Part shown: piece after piece, positions 16,737 to 26,165 of the stretch | Layout: each line of letters opens with the position of its first letter | How positions within the stretch are numbered: position 1 is the first letter of the stretch | Source of the DNA: JABCYV01 sp035512155 | GTDB taxonomy: Bacteria; Acidobacteriota; Terriglobia; Terriglobales; Acidobacteriaceae | Assembly (NCBI GenBank): GCA_035512155.1 | Contig: DATKEN010000121.1 | Location: 7,822 to 71,821 of the forward strand | Reading direction: 5' to 3' | Length of the DNA: 64,000 bases | Notes under the pieces: generated by a model | Database searches by the model: none | What the model was told of the DNA's origin: nothing | The model's input: only the letters and a program-made list of their open reading frames with translations | Program-made: the position numbers and the translations under genes

Positions 16737-19172
16737 TCACTGCGGGAGCGTGGGCAGAGTCACGGTATTCGCCACCGGAGGGTCATCCCGCAGTTTGAGG
16801 TACAACGGCGTTCCGTTGATACGCGGTACCTTTACGCTCGTTTCCGCAAAGCCAATCGGGATCGAAACGGTATGTTTGAACTCCGCGTCCGCAGCAACTG
16901 AGTCGATTAGGAAGAGCTTCGTGCCCGTCAAAGTACATTGCTCATCGGGCTTATCTGGACAACGGATCTCTTTCAATGAAGGGGTTCGAACCAGAGTTAC
17001 CAACGAATGCCAGTCTCCTTTCGCCCCATTCGCGTCGACCGGGCGGAATCGAAGCGGACCAAACGCAGACGGTCCAAAGCTCTTGAGAGGATCAAGCGTG
17101 GCCAAAACATTGTGCGCATCCTGCAGAACCAGATCTCCGTCACTCACACTCAAAAGAACACTAAAAGAGTCCTCCGCCGCTGCAACCTCGATCTTTTCAT
17201 TCCTCGGGAACGTCTCAGGTATTTCACTGTGAAAGAAGAAAACCAGGCGCCCATCTTGTGGCAGGTCGTCCGGACTTTCGAGGTGAACGGCCGAAGGAAT
17301 CGGGCCGGCCTCTATGGTCTTGTTGACCAGGGCTACTTTGGGGCGAGGCGGCGCTACTGTTGCCGGCACGTCCAAGACCCTCCCGTCCTTGAGATCGACA
17401 TGCGCGACCAGCGTCTGCTCGGATTGCACCGTGTTACCGGAACTCGAAACCGATAATCGTAGCTCGTCTTTCTGCGCGGCGCGCGACAGGCTTACTGGGG
17501 AAAAACGAATTCCGTTTAAGTCGAGACTGGCAACCTCATCCAGCCGCGTTCCCGTCAAAACACCCTGTTGATCGCCAACGTCGATGACGAAACGGTCCAT
17601 GTGCCCCGGTTCCGCATACGCGTTAAGGCGCACTTCATCGGGCTGATTCAATCCGAATTCGTTTACCAAGATTGTTGTTGACCCGGGCGGAACGTTCTGA
17701 AGCGGGAGTTGTACCTCGAGTTCATTCGGTTTTGCCAGTTTGCAGTTTGCCTTAGTTATTGTTCCTTTCGCGTCTCTAACACTCACGTTCTCTACGCAGG
17801 CGGCGTTGTCGGACTGTAAGTGCAACGTGTCCTCACGACCAACAATGAGGGCGCTTTGATCCACCGTCGGCACTTTCCATTGCGACGCGCGCGCGCTCTG
17901 CAAATTCGCGTTCTGCAAATTGAAGACAGGTCCGTCGAAAGCTTGAAACCCCCAGAATCCATGAAGTTTTCCTCGGACTGGGCCAGCCACTTGGGTGCCT
18001 CGAAGCGCCTGAGCATCGATCAGGAAGCCACCCCGCGCCGCGTCAGCCACCGCGGGCAACTCGATCGTAGAAGCAGCATCACTCTGTATCTGCAAAACAA
18101 AATCATGCGCCAGTGACGTTGAGAACACTAAAGGAGCGCCCTCCACCGGAAGAACCAATGAGGGCTTTTGCAAACAGGAGACCTGATTGGGATCTACCGC
18201 GCGAAGAGGAGGGAGTTGTGCGGCTTCCACTGCCGGAAGTCCTACCACTAGCACTGACTTGGGCTTAAGAAAAGAAGGAGGATTGTTGAGCTTAAGGTTC
18301 AACTGACTGTCTTTGGTTACGGCCAGTGCAGGGATGTACTGGTAAGTGGCCGTATGAAGACTCCCCATAATGCGCGCGAGGTCGACCACAGCGCCAACGT
18401 ACGGGCTATAGTAACCGCCTCCAGCCAACCGTGTGTTGCTGAGCTGTCCAATCAGGTCAGAAGACGGCCCCGAGGTCAGAGCGGCGACCATGGATTGACT
18501 ATGGCCATCATCCAGCACCAGTTGATCCGTATGTTGAGTCAAGCAAGACGTCTGCTGTTCAACAGGCCTGTCGAAACATTGCTGATCTAGCTTGATAGTC
18601 AAGCTTCGGGCCAGCAAAACGGAGCGGTCATGCAGTGCTTTGGGATCATTCTCCGAAGTCTGCCTAATGGCGTTGATGTATTGATCCAGCCGCGAACGAT
18701 CCAGGCTCGCTTGATTCAAATCTTGCGACGCTCGCACGAAGACTCCGGGCTTCCCCTTCACGGTTGATCGCAGGGTGCTGAAGTCCCCTCCGGTCTCCGG
18801 AGCTAGAAACAGCAGAGCCTGTTGCGCATCTTGCGGCACGACAACGACAATACCCTCTTCACGCACCCTCTTGTTCCAGGTTTCTGCCCTGGTAAACCAA
18901 ACTTCCGGCGGAGGGTTCGTTGGGCCGCGAAGAAATGCAACAACTAACAAATAATGGGCCGATTGATCCTCGGGAAGATCGGGATGCACCCAGATCCGGT
19001 CTCCAGGCTGCAAGTTCGGAACCCGCGAAATGGGCAACGTCTTGCCACTGCGGGTGACTCTTACCTCTATGGGCGGTCCCGATAAATCGAACGCTGCGGT
19101 GCCCGCGCGAACGAAATTTATGAAGGTGAACAGGAACAAAAGTAAGCGTATCGGGCCGGATTGCGGAATCAT
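16737..19172 (-). CDS. Large secreted protein of unknown function
   Basis: The 811-residue product begins with a signal peptide (IRLLLFLFTFINFVRAGTAA) and an N-terminal domain with PPIEVRVTRSGKTLPISRV and LQPGDRIWVHPDLPEDQSAH. The remainder is rich in beta-type sequence, with Ig-like stretches (LPLQNVPPGSTTILVNEFGL, VLTGTRLDEVASLDLNGIRF). I recognise no catalytic motif, and no membrane segment beyond the signal. The Cys-containing segment DQQCFDRPVEQQTSCLTQHT and the C-terminal IRCPDKPDEQCTLTG could form disulphides in the periplasm. It lies between two inverted paralogous small genes, suggesting a three-gene unit. Function unknown. Confidence 0.8.
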   Translation of the reverse strand: MIPQSGPIRLLLFLFTFINFVRAGTAAFDLSGPPIEVRVTRSGKTLPISRVPNLQPGDRIWVHPDLPEDQSAHYLLVVAFLRGPTNPPPEVWFTRAETWNKRVREEGIVVVVPQDAQQALLFLAPETGGDFSTLRSTVKGKPGVFVRASQDLNQASLDRSRLDQYINAIRQTSENDPKALHDRSVLLARSLTIKLDQQCFDRPVEQQTSCLTQHTDQLVLDDGHSQSMVAALTSGPSSDLIGQLSNTRLAGGGYYSPYVGAVVDLARIMGSLHTATYQYIPALAVTKDSQLNLKLNNPPSFLKPKSVLVVGLPAVEAAQLPPLRAVDPNQVSCLQKPSLVLPVEGAPLVFSTSLAHDFVLQIQSDAASTIELPAVADAARGGFLIDAQALRGTQVAGPVRGKLHGFWGFQAFDGPVFNLQNANLQSARASQWKVPTVDQSALIVGREDTLHLQSDNAACVENVSVRDAKGTITKANCKLAKPNELEVQLPLQNVPPGSTTILVNEFGLNQPDEVRLNAYAEPGHMDRFVIDVGDQQGVLTGTRLDEVASLDLNGIRFSPVSLSRAAQKDELRLSVSSSGNTVQSEQTLVAHVDLKDGRVLDVPATVAPPRPKVALVNKTIEAGPIPSAVHLESPDDLPQDGRLVFFFHSEIPETFPRNEKIEVAAAEDSFSVLLSVSDGDLVLQDAHNVLATLDPLKSFGPSAFGPLRFRPVDANGAKGDWHSLVTLVRTPSLKEIRCPDKPDEQCTLTGTKLFLIDSVAADAEFKHTVSIPIGFAETSVKVPRINGTPLYLKLRDDPPVANTVTLPTLPQ

Positions 19173-19339
19173 CTCTTCAGTATGTAGGAAAGTGAGTTGT
19201 TGTAGATTTTACACCGTAAAGGATGGTTTGTTTTCACACAGTAGTTCATCAAAGATTTGACCCCCCTCGCTGGCAAGTTCATAATGCACCTCTTGCCGCC
19301 CGTTACTGCGCTAGAGGAGATGCGAAAGGAGTTAAGCGA

Positions 19340-19690
19340 ATGTGGAAAAAGGAAGAGGATTTTGGGGAAGCCGGGCACCTTCCAGTATCCATGACAGCGT
19401 ACACCGACGCGATGAATGAGTTCACTAAGAGTGCTACGGCATTCATCGAACAGATTCCGCTCTTCACCAAGGCCAGGGATTCCTATGAGCAAGCGATGAG
19501 GGCGAGCGCGGAACTGCGTAGCGTCTTGGATGCCGGCGACGAGAGCCTGCGAACTCTCATGGCCCAACTGGAGCAAGCGGTTAACACTCGCGTGGAAAAG
19601 CCGGCTTCCGACAGGAAGAGACCGGAACCAGCGAGGATTGAAACAACAAAACCGGAAGCACGCGCCTATGCCGCGAAGGAGTTTCCTTAG
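19340..19690 (+). CDS. Helical small protein, paralogue 2 (phasin-like, function unknown)
   Basis: The ATG at 19340 follows GAAAGGAG by eight bases and gives a 116-residue protein that starts MWKKEEDFGE. Its core (TDAMNEFTKSATAFIEQIPL, TKARDSYEQAMRASAELRSV) matches paralogue 1 almost residue for residue. The charged tail differs. The longer frame from 19223 includes the leader and should not be used. It is divergent from the 811-residue secreted protein gene, with 167 bases between the two starts. Confidence 0.8.
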   Translation: MWKKEEDFGEAGHLPVSMTAYTDAMNEFTKSATAFIEQIPLFTKARDSYEQAMRASAELRSVLDAGDESLRTLMAQLEQAVNTRVEKPASDRKRPEPARIETTKPEARAYAAKEFP

Positions 19691-19762
19691 GAACAAAAAG
19701 ACGCAGCCCAGGCCGAGCCCGGAAACCCGGTCTACCTTATTGAAGTCTTGCGGTCCGGACGC

Positions 19763-19948
19763 TCAGCTCGCAGCCTGACGCAAAATCGCCAGGTCTACGC
19801 ACTTGGGACAGCGGCACTGGTATTTCCGATCATCTGGACGCGCCGTATGGCCGCACTTATCGCAGATATACCGGCCGTCCAAGTGAGCGACCATCGGTCG
19901 AAACTCAAAACCTAAGGCACAATAGGGGCATCGAACCGTGTCTGCCAT
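19763..19948 (-). CDS. Zinc-ribbon small protein
   Basis: The 61-residue product has four Cys pairs: CPYC, CDKC, CRCPKC. It also has a central LDGRYICDKCGHTARPDD, which reads as one or two zinc ribbons. A good GGGAGG ribosome site precedes the ATG. There are no other domains, so it may be a small nucleic-acid or protein-binding factor. It lies alone between the helical paralogue and a response regulator on the same strand. Confidence 0.75.
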   Translation of the reverse strand: MADTVRCPYCALGFEFRPMVAHLDGRYICDKCGHTARPDDRKYQCRCPKCVDLAILRQAAS

Positions 19949-20054
19949 CGCTGTGACCTCCCGGTGGATTGCCGGTTCACAGTAGGCTCCGCTCTTGGGC
20001 GCGTAAATGGCCTGCTCGTGTTAAGGAAGGGCACGGTTTGGGTACAACCTTAGG

Positions 20055-20423
20055 CTAGGCCACCTGCAGCAATTTTCGGGCTAGGCCCACCAGACTCTTC
20101 GTGTTCTCTGCCTTAGACACTACTGCGGCAACGCCGGCAGCCAGCGCTTCGTGCTCCAAAGCCGCACCTCCGTGGATAGAAAACATCACAATCGGCACTT
20201 CCGGCAATACGGCTCTGATCAGAGGCGCTGCCTCCATTCCGTTCATGACAGGCATGGCCAGGTCCAAAATAATTAAGTTGGGGTGCAGTCTTCCTGCTTT
20301 TTCGATGGCATCGCGACCGTTTTCTGCCTCTCCACAAATCTCCCAGCCTTCATCTTCAAATATTCCCCGTAGGCAGCGCCTGACGACCGCATTGTCATCG
20401 ACGATGAGAATGGATTTGGGCAC
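20055..20423 (-). CDS. Single-domain response regulator (CheY-like receiver)
   Basis: The 122-residue protein is a complete receiver domain with no output domain. It has the acidic pair DD in ILIVDDNAVVRR, the phospho-acceptor Asp in LIILDLAMPVMNG, Ser in IVMFSIHGG and the conserved Lys in AVVSKAEN. It starts with GTG. It would work by phosphotransfer or by binding a partner. No histidine kinase gene is adjacent; the divergent GAF-WD40 gene is the nearest signalling neighbour. Confidence 0.9.
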   Translation of the reverse strand: MPKSILIVDDNAVVRRCLRGIFEDEGWEICGEAENGRDAIEKAGRLHPNLIILDLAMPVMNGMEAAPLIRAVLPEVPIVMFSIHGGAALEHEALAAGVAAVVSKAENTKSLVGLARKLLQVA

Positions 20424-20675
20424 GAGTGACCGATTATGGCATCCCTTTCTGATGGAACAATCGGGTCAACACCGTATTACCCCGAACTGTTACCATGGCC
20501 GTGCCTGACTCCGATCCAGAAGCTCAGTTAACGAAAACTCTCTGGCCCATTGCACCATTTTTGGGTAGTTGACCGCGGTCCTCGGCCCAACGTAGTGTTG
20601 AACCTCTGCATCGAGCATCGTCTTTTTTCATCTCTCTTCACGCGCTACTCCCAATGGGAGGCATGGGGCAATTGC

Positions 20676-22868
20676 ATGGTCAGGCGGAGCGCTGAACTCG
20701 CGATAGTTCGCGGCCCGATCCGAGAACCCCAAGGTGTCGGCAGCCCAGCTGAAGCTGAAATACGCGCCCTCGAAGACGAGATAACGAGAGATCGAGACGA
20801 ATCCAGGCCCGTTTCCCTGCCGCATGTGGTGGAGCGGATTTCCTCCCTGACGGAGGCCACAGGCGTTGCGGTGGCGGTCCGCGACGAGTGGGGGGTTGTT
20901 TGTCGAGCCAGCACCGGCGTTGCTCCCGGGGTGGGTTCACGGCTGCGGCCGGACTCTGCGCTCACCAGGGAGTGTCTTGAGACTGGACAGGTCGTGATCT
21001 GTGACGACACAGAAAAAGATTACCGGGTAGATCCCTCGATTGCTAAGAGTTTGCGCCTGCGCTCCGCCCTTGTCGTACCCCTCAGGACGAGCGACTCGGT
21101 TCTAGGCGTTCTAGAAGTCCTTTCCTCCCAAGCTTTCGCCTTCGATCGAGACCAGGTTGCCTGGCTGCAGCGGGTCGCCGACACTCTGGCACCAACCTTA
21201 GTTTCAGCGTCGCCCAAGCCGCCAGTTGCAACCGTACTTCTTCCGTTGCCAAGCCTGCCTGAGGTGCGGAAGTCTAAAGCCCGTGCATATCTCGTCGGAG
21301 CAATCCTGGTATTGTTCTCACTTTTCTTGTTCTTTGTGGTGCATTATCGGAGGCAGGCGAGAGCGCCTTCTACATCAATCACGCCTCCGACCGCGATTCC
21401 AGCGAACTCGTCCCAGCCGGCAATGCAACGGCAGGCCACGCAATCCGCGGCTACCAAGGCGGAGCCTCATACTGCTGAGAGGTCGTCGAGCACTGATCTT
21501 CCTGCGCGAACCGGATCGTCGTCCTCACCTTCGGCCTCTTCCCAGACGGGCATGGAATCGACTGCGGTTCAACCTGAAATACTGTCGATGACAGAAAGTC
21601 GCAAGTTGGAAGTCAGCCGACCATCCGTTCCGGCGCTCGTGATTCTGAACGCACAGCCGAGAGCGCAGATTTTTATCGACGAACATTTCGTGGGCTCAAT
21701 AAATCCCAACGGTCAGGCCAGTATCTCGACGGTCACTGCCGGTCAACATCGTCTGCATCTGACCCTTAACGGTTATCTAGATTACGACCAGCCCATCGAT
21801 GTACAAGCGCACCAAACGTCTACGGTGGCGGCTAGGCTCGAACCCTTCGAGTTGCCAGCTCCCCCGGTGACCAAGAATGCCCCTGTACTTCCGCTCATAC
21901 CGGCGATTCCTGTACCAGCAACATCAACGCACGCAGCCCTCCCTGATTTCGTGTTGCAACACACCCTCAAAGGCCACTCCGGTTGGGTCACTACTATGGC
22001 ATTCAGTCCGGATGGGCAGCACCTCGCTTCAGGCAGCTGGGACCAAACCGTCAAGCTTTGGCAGGTCTCTACCGGGAAACAACTCGGCACCATAGGAAGG
22101 AAGAACAAAGAGATCCAGGCCTTGGCTTTCAGCCATGACGGACGTTGGCTCGCGACTGAGAATTCATCGAACACGGTGACTCTCAGGGACGCAACTAACG
22201 GGCAGGAGTTGCGTGAGCTGGCAAGTGACAAGCCTCTCGGACCTTTGGGCAGCAACTGGGTTTATTCGATTGCTTTCAGTCCCGATGGCCAATGGCTCGC
22301 CACTGGCCTGGACGATAAGACTGTAAGGCTCTGGGACGTTAAAACCGGGCGTAGGGCTCATGACTTCACCACATCCCGGCGACGAGTGACCTACACAGCA
22401 TTTAGTCCCGATGGCCGGCTGTTCGCTTCGGGAGACGACGACAAGACGATCACGATTTGGAATACCGCTGGCGGCGAAGTACTGAAAAAGCTCACTGGTC
22501 ACCGAAAGCCGATCTACGCAGTTGTGTTCAGTCCCACGGGTCGTTTGCTGGCATCGGCAAGCGGAGACAAGACTGTGAGGCTTTGGGACGTCGACAGTGG
22601 ACGCGAACTCTACACTCTAATGGGTCATGGGAATGTTGTGACTAGCTTGGCCTTCAGTCCTGATGGACGCTGGCTGGTATCAGGCAGTTGGGACAAAACC
22701 ATCAAGATCTGGGAAGTAGAGACGGGACGAGAAGTACGAACCTTGGCCGGGCACGACCAACCCGTCTATTCCCTCGCGTTTGATTCTCATGGGCGCTGGC
22801 TCGCCTCGGGAAGCGAAGACGGGATCATTAAGCTCTGGCGATTGACAGGCGAGAGCAGAACGCCCTGA
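20676..22868 (+). CDS. GAF - transmembrane - PEGA - seven-bladed WD40 protein
   Basis: The domains in order are: a GAF domain (about residues 35-160: VVERISSLTEATGVAVAVRD, SALVVPLRTSDSVLGVLEVL), one membrane segment (YLVGAILVLFSLFLFFVVHY), a Ser/Thr/Pro-rich linker, a PEGA domain (VILNAQPRAQIFIDEHFVGS) and seven WD40 repeats (GHSGWVTTMAFSPDGQHLAS through IIKLWRLTG) that would close one propeller. The likely topology is cytoplasmic GAF and periplasmic PEGA/WD40, which implies signal transfer across the membrane with no enzymatic domain. I prefer the ATG at 20676; the frame is open to a TTG at 20550. The next gene follows after 30 bases, so the pair is probably co-transcribed. Confidence 0.88.
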   Translation: MVRRSAELAIVRGPIREPQGVGSPAEAEIRALEDEITRDRDESRPVSLPHVVERISSLTEATGVAVAVRDEWGVVCRASTGVAPGVGSRLRPDSALTRECLETGQVVICDDTEKDYRVDPSIAKSLRLRSALVVPLRTSDSVLGVLEVLSSQAFAFDRDQVAWLQRVADTLAPTLVSASPKPPVATVLLPLPSLPEVRKSKARAYLVGAILVLFSLFLFFVVHYRRQARAPSTSITPPTAIPANSSQPAMQRQATQSAATKAEPHTAERSSSTDLPARTGSSSSPSASSQTGMESTAVQPEILSMTESRKLEVSRPSVPALVILNAQPRAQIFIDEHFVGSINPNGQASISTVTAGQHRLHLTLNGYLDYDQPIDVQAHQTSTVAARLEPFELPAPPVTKNAPVLPLIPAIPVPATSTHAALPDFVLQHTLKGHSGWVTTMAFSPDGQHLASGSWDQTVKLWQVSTGKQLGTIGRKNKEIQALAFSHDGRWLATENSSNTVTLRDATNGQELRELASDKPLGPLGSNWVYSIAFSPDGQWLATGLDDKTVRLWDVKTGRRAHDFTTSRRRVTYTAFSPDGRLFASGDDDKTITIWNTAGGEVLKKLTGHRKPIYAVVFSPTGRLLASASGDKTVRLWDVDSGRELYTLMGHGNVVTSLAFSPDGRWLVSGSWDKTIKIWEVETGREVRTLAGHDQPVYSLAFDSHGRWLASGSEDGIIKLWRLTGESRTP

Positions 22869-22898
22869 GACACCCGGGAAATCCCCGAGGAGTACATC

Positions 22899-23837
22899 AT
22901 GCGTCACCAATCACAGCACGATAAATTTGGGTCAGGAACGGAAACAATTAGAAGCGTCCTGGCGTCGGGGTTGATGGCCATTGTCGTGGCCGGTGTCGCT
23001 GTTAGCACAGCCTGGTCTCAGAGCCTCAATTGGGAAGGGCAGGACGGCGTATTCATTACTCCGCTGGCCTATTCTGTCCCTACTGGCTCCGCCCCGGTAA
23101 GCCTGCCGGTAGTCTCCTATCACTTTCTCGACGCGGGTCCTGTGCTAGGCAGATTCCACCAGATATCAATAAGTATGGGAGCCTTCAACCGGCTTGAGTT
23201 TGGATACACAGCCAGCCTCCATCAGGATGGTGACACGGCGGGTTTGAGCAGTTTGTGGAGCGGCCGTTTCAACATTGTTCACGGGAAGCTGAATCTGATC
23301 AGGGAACGGCGAAGCCTGCTGCCCGCATTGTCGGTGGGCTTCGTGGCACGCGCCGGGGTGCGAAATGTAGGCGGCGTGATTCAGGGAAAAGATACTTCCA
23401 ACCAGGACTTCTACGCCGTCGCTACCAAAACGTTTACCGGCATCCGCAAGCTGCCGCTAGTTTTCAACGCTGGGTTCAAGGCCACCAACGCGTCTTTGCT
23501 CGGGCTGGCTGGTAATGCTCCCGGCTACTACGGCCGGGGATTCGGTGCGGTCGCCTTTGCGTTTACCGGGCCAGGGAGAAGCACCATCCTTCTGGCCTCT
23601 GAGGTCATGCAGCAACCGCGAAAGATCGAAGGCCTCCCAGGAGCGGTCATACCGACCACGCTCACCTACGCAGTTCGTATCATACCCTCAGGGGCGCTGC
23701 CACTGCGCGGTTGGGGGGTGGAGAATCCGAAACTTACTATCGACTTTGGCGTTGCACAAGCGGCGGGAAACATCAGGCCGGGCGTCGATCTGCAGGCTCG
23801 ACATCAATTCGCCTTCGGTATCTCCTACGGCTTTTAG
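22899..23837 (+). CDS. DUF3034-like outer-membrane protein
   Basis: A GAGGAG ribosome site precedes the ATG. The signal peptide ends in AWSQ, and the mature 312-residue protein starts SLNWEGQDGVFITPLAYSVP, a pattern I associate with the DUF3034 family. Alternating hydrophobic strands and a terminal aromatic (FAFGISYGF) fit a small outer-membrane barrel. Function unknown. It sits 30 bases after the GAF-PEGA-WD40 gene, so the WD40 domain may contact this barrel in the periplasm (inference). Confidence 0.75.
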   Translation: MRHQSQHDKFGSGTETIRSVLASGLMAIVVAGVAVSTAWSQSLNWEGQDGVFITPLAYSVPTGSAPVSLPVVSYHFLDAGPVLGRFHQISISMGAFNRLEFGYTASLHQDGDTAGLSSLWSGRFNIVHGKLNLIRERRSLLPALSVGFVARAGVRNVGGVIQGKDTSNQDFYAVATKTFTGIRKLPLVFNAGFKATNASLLGLAGNAPGYYGRGFGAVAFAFTGPGRSTILLASEVMQQPRKIEGLPGAVIPTTLTYAVRIIPSGALPLRGWGVENPKLTIDFGVAQAAGNIRPGVDLQARHQFAFGISYGF

Positions 23838-23873
23838 CGGCTGTATCGAGAAGATGTTCTGAATGAGCTTTAT

Positions 23874-24566
23874 TTAGATAACCGCCGAAGGACTGGCTCC
23901 GGTTGCCGCAAAGACGTCGGCAACTTCCTGTTTAGCAATTTCAATGAAGGTTTGAACTACGTTGGGATCAAACTGCGTACCACCGCCATCTCGGAGTCGC
24001 TTGACCGCCTCTTCGTGCGAAAGCCCCTTGCGGTAGCAACGATTAGAGATCATCGCATCGTAGGCATCGATTACCGATACGATGCGCGATCCAATAGGTA
24101 TTTCCTCTCCTTTCAAGCCTCCCGGGTAGCCCGCGCCGTTGTAGCTTTCATGGTGGTGAAGGGCGTAAAGGCTGGCTTTCTCGAGGCCTGAAAACATGCG
24201 CAGGATGGACCAGCTATATTCCGGATGCTTGTTCATCAGAGCGCGTTCTTCGTCGCTCAGCTTGCCTTCCTTTTTCAGGATGGCATCAGGGATGCCGATT
24301 TTCCCAATGTCATGCAGAAGAGCAGCGACTTCGATCTGGTACAAGTCGGATTCAGGAATTCCCAGCCTGCGTGCGACTCGGATCGCCCACTCCGCTAACC
24401 TTGTGCTGTGAATTCCGGTGTTGAGGTCCCGCAGGTCAAGCAGCTGATTGAAGCCGCAAATAACTGACTTGAGCAGTGAATGCTGTTGTTCTTCCAATTC
24501 TTTAACTCGCAGCCAGGTGTTGCTGCTGGAGAGATCAACCGAAAATTCACTGCTCGACGGCTGCAT
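23874..24566 (-). CDS. HD-GYP domain phosphodiesterase
   Basis: The product of about 230 residues is mostly one HD-GYP domain: HSTRLAEWAIRVARRLGIPE, LLHDIGKIGIPDAILKK, NKHPEYSWSILRMF, LHHHESYNGAGYPGGLKGEE and VIDAYDAMISNRCYRKGLSH, with all metal ligands present. HD-GYP enzymes hydrolyse cyclic di-GMP or related dinucleotides. The ATG at 24566 has GGGGA at good spacing; a GTG at 24578 is possible. It begins only about 16 bases after the subtilisin gene stop, so it is likely the last gene of the long minus-strand operon. No receiver or other sensory domain is attached. Confidence 0.9.
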   Translation of the reverse strand: MQPSSSEFSVDLSSSNTWLRVKELEEQQHSLLKSVICGFNQLLDLRDLNTGIHSTRLAEWAIRVARRLGIPESDLYQIEVAALLHDIGKIGIPDAILKKEGKLSDEERALMNKHPEYSWSILRMFSGLEKASLYALHHHESYNGAGYPGGLKGEEIPIGSRIVSVIDAYDAMISNRCYRKGLSHEEAVKRLRDGGGTQFDPNVVQTFIEIAKQEVADVFAATGASPSAVI

Positions 24567-24581
24567 GAAGGTCCCCACGAA

Positions 24582-26027
24582 TTAGCGCAGCCCCAGGCTG
24601 CTGCGCCATGCCTGCATGGCTTGATAAGTGTCCAGACGTCCGTGTCCCATCTGAGGATCCGAAATCGCTTTTGCATGTGAGAGAGCATTCGCCGCTTGCG
24701 GCTCGGTGGTCGGAGTGCTCGCGCTTGTGCCCAGCGAAAGTGTGAGTGAGCCGAGCGAGAGGCTGCTCTGCGTGCTAACTTGGGCGTTGTAAGCCGAAAC
24801 CAGCAGGGCAGTCGTGCCGGAAACCAAAGGCGCACTGAAAGAGGTCCCCCAGCCGGCGGCATACGTGCCGAATGGATAAGTCGTCATCACGCCTTCACCC
24901 GGCGCGGCTAGCCAAACCGGCGGCGCTCCGTAGTTAGAAAAGCTCGAAGGAGTATCGGTGTTGCTGGTGGAGGCCACGTCAATCACACCCTTGAGAGCGG
25001 CGGGGTAGACAGTAGCCTGCTGACCGCTATTGCCTGCAGCAGCTACGCAAATCACTCCGTGCGCTGTGGCATAGTTCACCGCGTTGGCCAACTCCTGAGA
25101 GTAAGTTGTGTAGTTGAAACTCATGTTGATGACTTTGGCGCCATGGCCAACCGCATAGTAAATAGCGCGCAGGATGTCCGAGTTGTAGCCGGTTCCGTTC
25201 GCCAGGAACGACTTCAACGGCATGATTTTGGCTTGCGGTGCTACCAAATGAATGATGCCTGCAGTCATGGTTCCGTGGCCGAACGCTTGGTAACCGCCGC
25301 CGTCTAGCACAGCGACCGTGGATTGGTCCAGGACCGCGACTGTTGACTGACTAACTTGGGCAACCTCGTTTCCGTCGAGCACCGCAACCGTAGATTGGCT
25401 AACGTCGCTCATTTCTGAGCCGCCGCTCTGATTTCGAGTGAAATCGTAGCCGGCAACTAGAGAACTTTTAAGCACGGGATGATTTGGATCCACCCCAGTG
25501 TCGATGTCGGCAACCGTAACGCCTGAACCCGCCGTTTTGAATGTGGATTGTGTCGTACCCGTACGGACGAGTTGGTACGCAGGTTGGTACACATAGCCAT
25601 GCCACACCGTAGTGCCGTAGTAGCTGTATGGCGTCCTGTCGGTCAGATAGGCCGGAACTGGTCCCGCCCAAGCTCCTTGCGTCTGCACTACCTGGTCAGT
25701 CTCGATCGTGACCAGCCCTAACAACGAAATGTTAAGCAGCGAGGTGACCGGATTTAGGAGCGAAGGAAGCTCAATCATGAAGAGCTGGCCTTGGGGATCA
25801 CCCAAGCCGCGAACCGTCGAGCACCCGAGCAGGGCGCAGAGATTCAAAATGCCAGTCAGCCCCAGACTGTCTCGTACTACCAACCGCGTCTGCGGCGCCG
25901 TCTTCGTGGTCAAGGTCTGTGCTGCGATGCTCTGGGCTCCAACACAAATGAGCAACAAGATCGCCAAATATACGCGGAACGTCCGTGTCTTCTGTGCTTC
26001 CGGCGTTTTGCCTTGCTTCGTTCTCAT
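24582..26027 (-). CDS. S8 (subtilisin-like) serine protease with STVAVLD insert
   Basis: The 481-residue product has a signal segment (YLAILLLICVGAQSIAAQ), a propeptide-like region and a subtilase domain with catalytic Asp176 (VADIDTGVD), His251 (FGHGTMTAG), the oxyanion Asn333 (AAAGNSG) and Ser396 (GTSFSAP). Between Asp and His, residues 210-242 contain three copies of QSTVAVLD, two of them adjacent. The strongest ribosome site is AGGGGAAA before the ATG. It follows the candidate anti-sigma gene by 138 bases and precedes the HD-GYP gene by 15. It probably acts outside the cytoplasm. A role as effector or maturation protease of the CHAT locus is inferred from position. Confidence 0.92.
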   Translation of the reverse strand: MRTKQGKTPEAQKTRTFRVYLAILLLICVGAQSIAAQTLTTKTAPQTRLVVRDSLGLTGILNLCALLGCSTVRGLGDPQGQLFMIELPSLLNPVTSLLNISLLGLVTIETDQVVQTQGAWAGPVPAYLTDRTPYSYYGTTVWHGYVYQPAYQLVRTGTTQSTFKTAGSGVTVADIDTGVDPNHPVLKSSLVAGYDFTRNQSGGSEMSDVSQSTVAVLDGNEVAQVSQSTVAVLDQSTVAVLDGGGYQAFGHGTMTAGIIHLVAPQAKIMPLKSFLANGTGYNSDILRAIYYAVGHGAKVINMSFNYTTYSQELANAVNYATAHGVICVAAAGNSGQQATVYPAALKGVIDVASTSNTDTPSSFSNYGAPPVWLAAPGEGVMTTYPFGTYAAGWGTSFSAPLVSGTTALLVSAYNAQVSTQSSLSLGSLTLSLGTSASTPTTEPQAANALSHAKAISDPQMGHGRLDTYQAMQAWRSSLGLR

Positions 26028-26165
26028 CGTTTCCCCTCTGCCTCGACCACTGCTAATCTTTGGTGCTAGTACGGTCGAGTCTAAGACAAAGTTAAGATTC
26101 TCAAAACTTACACCGGTAATTCGCCGGCGGTTACTTTCAGGCCACTTCAGCCTGGAGGTATTCGC

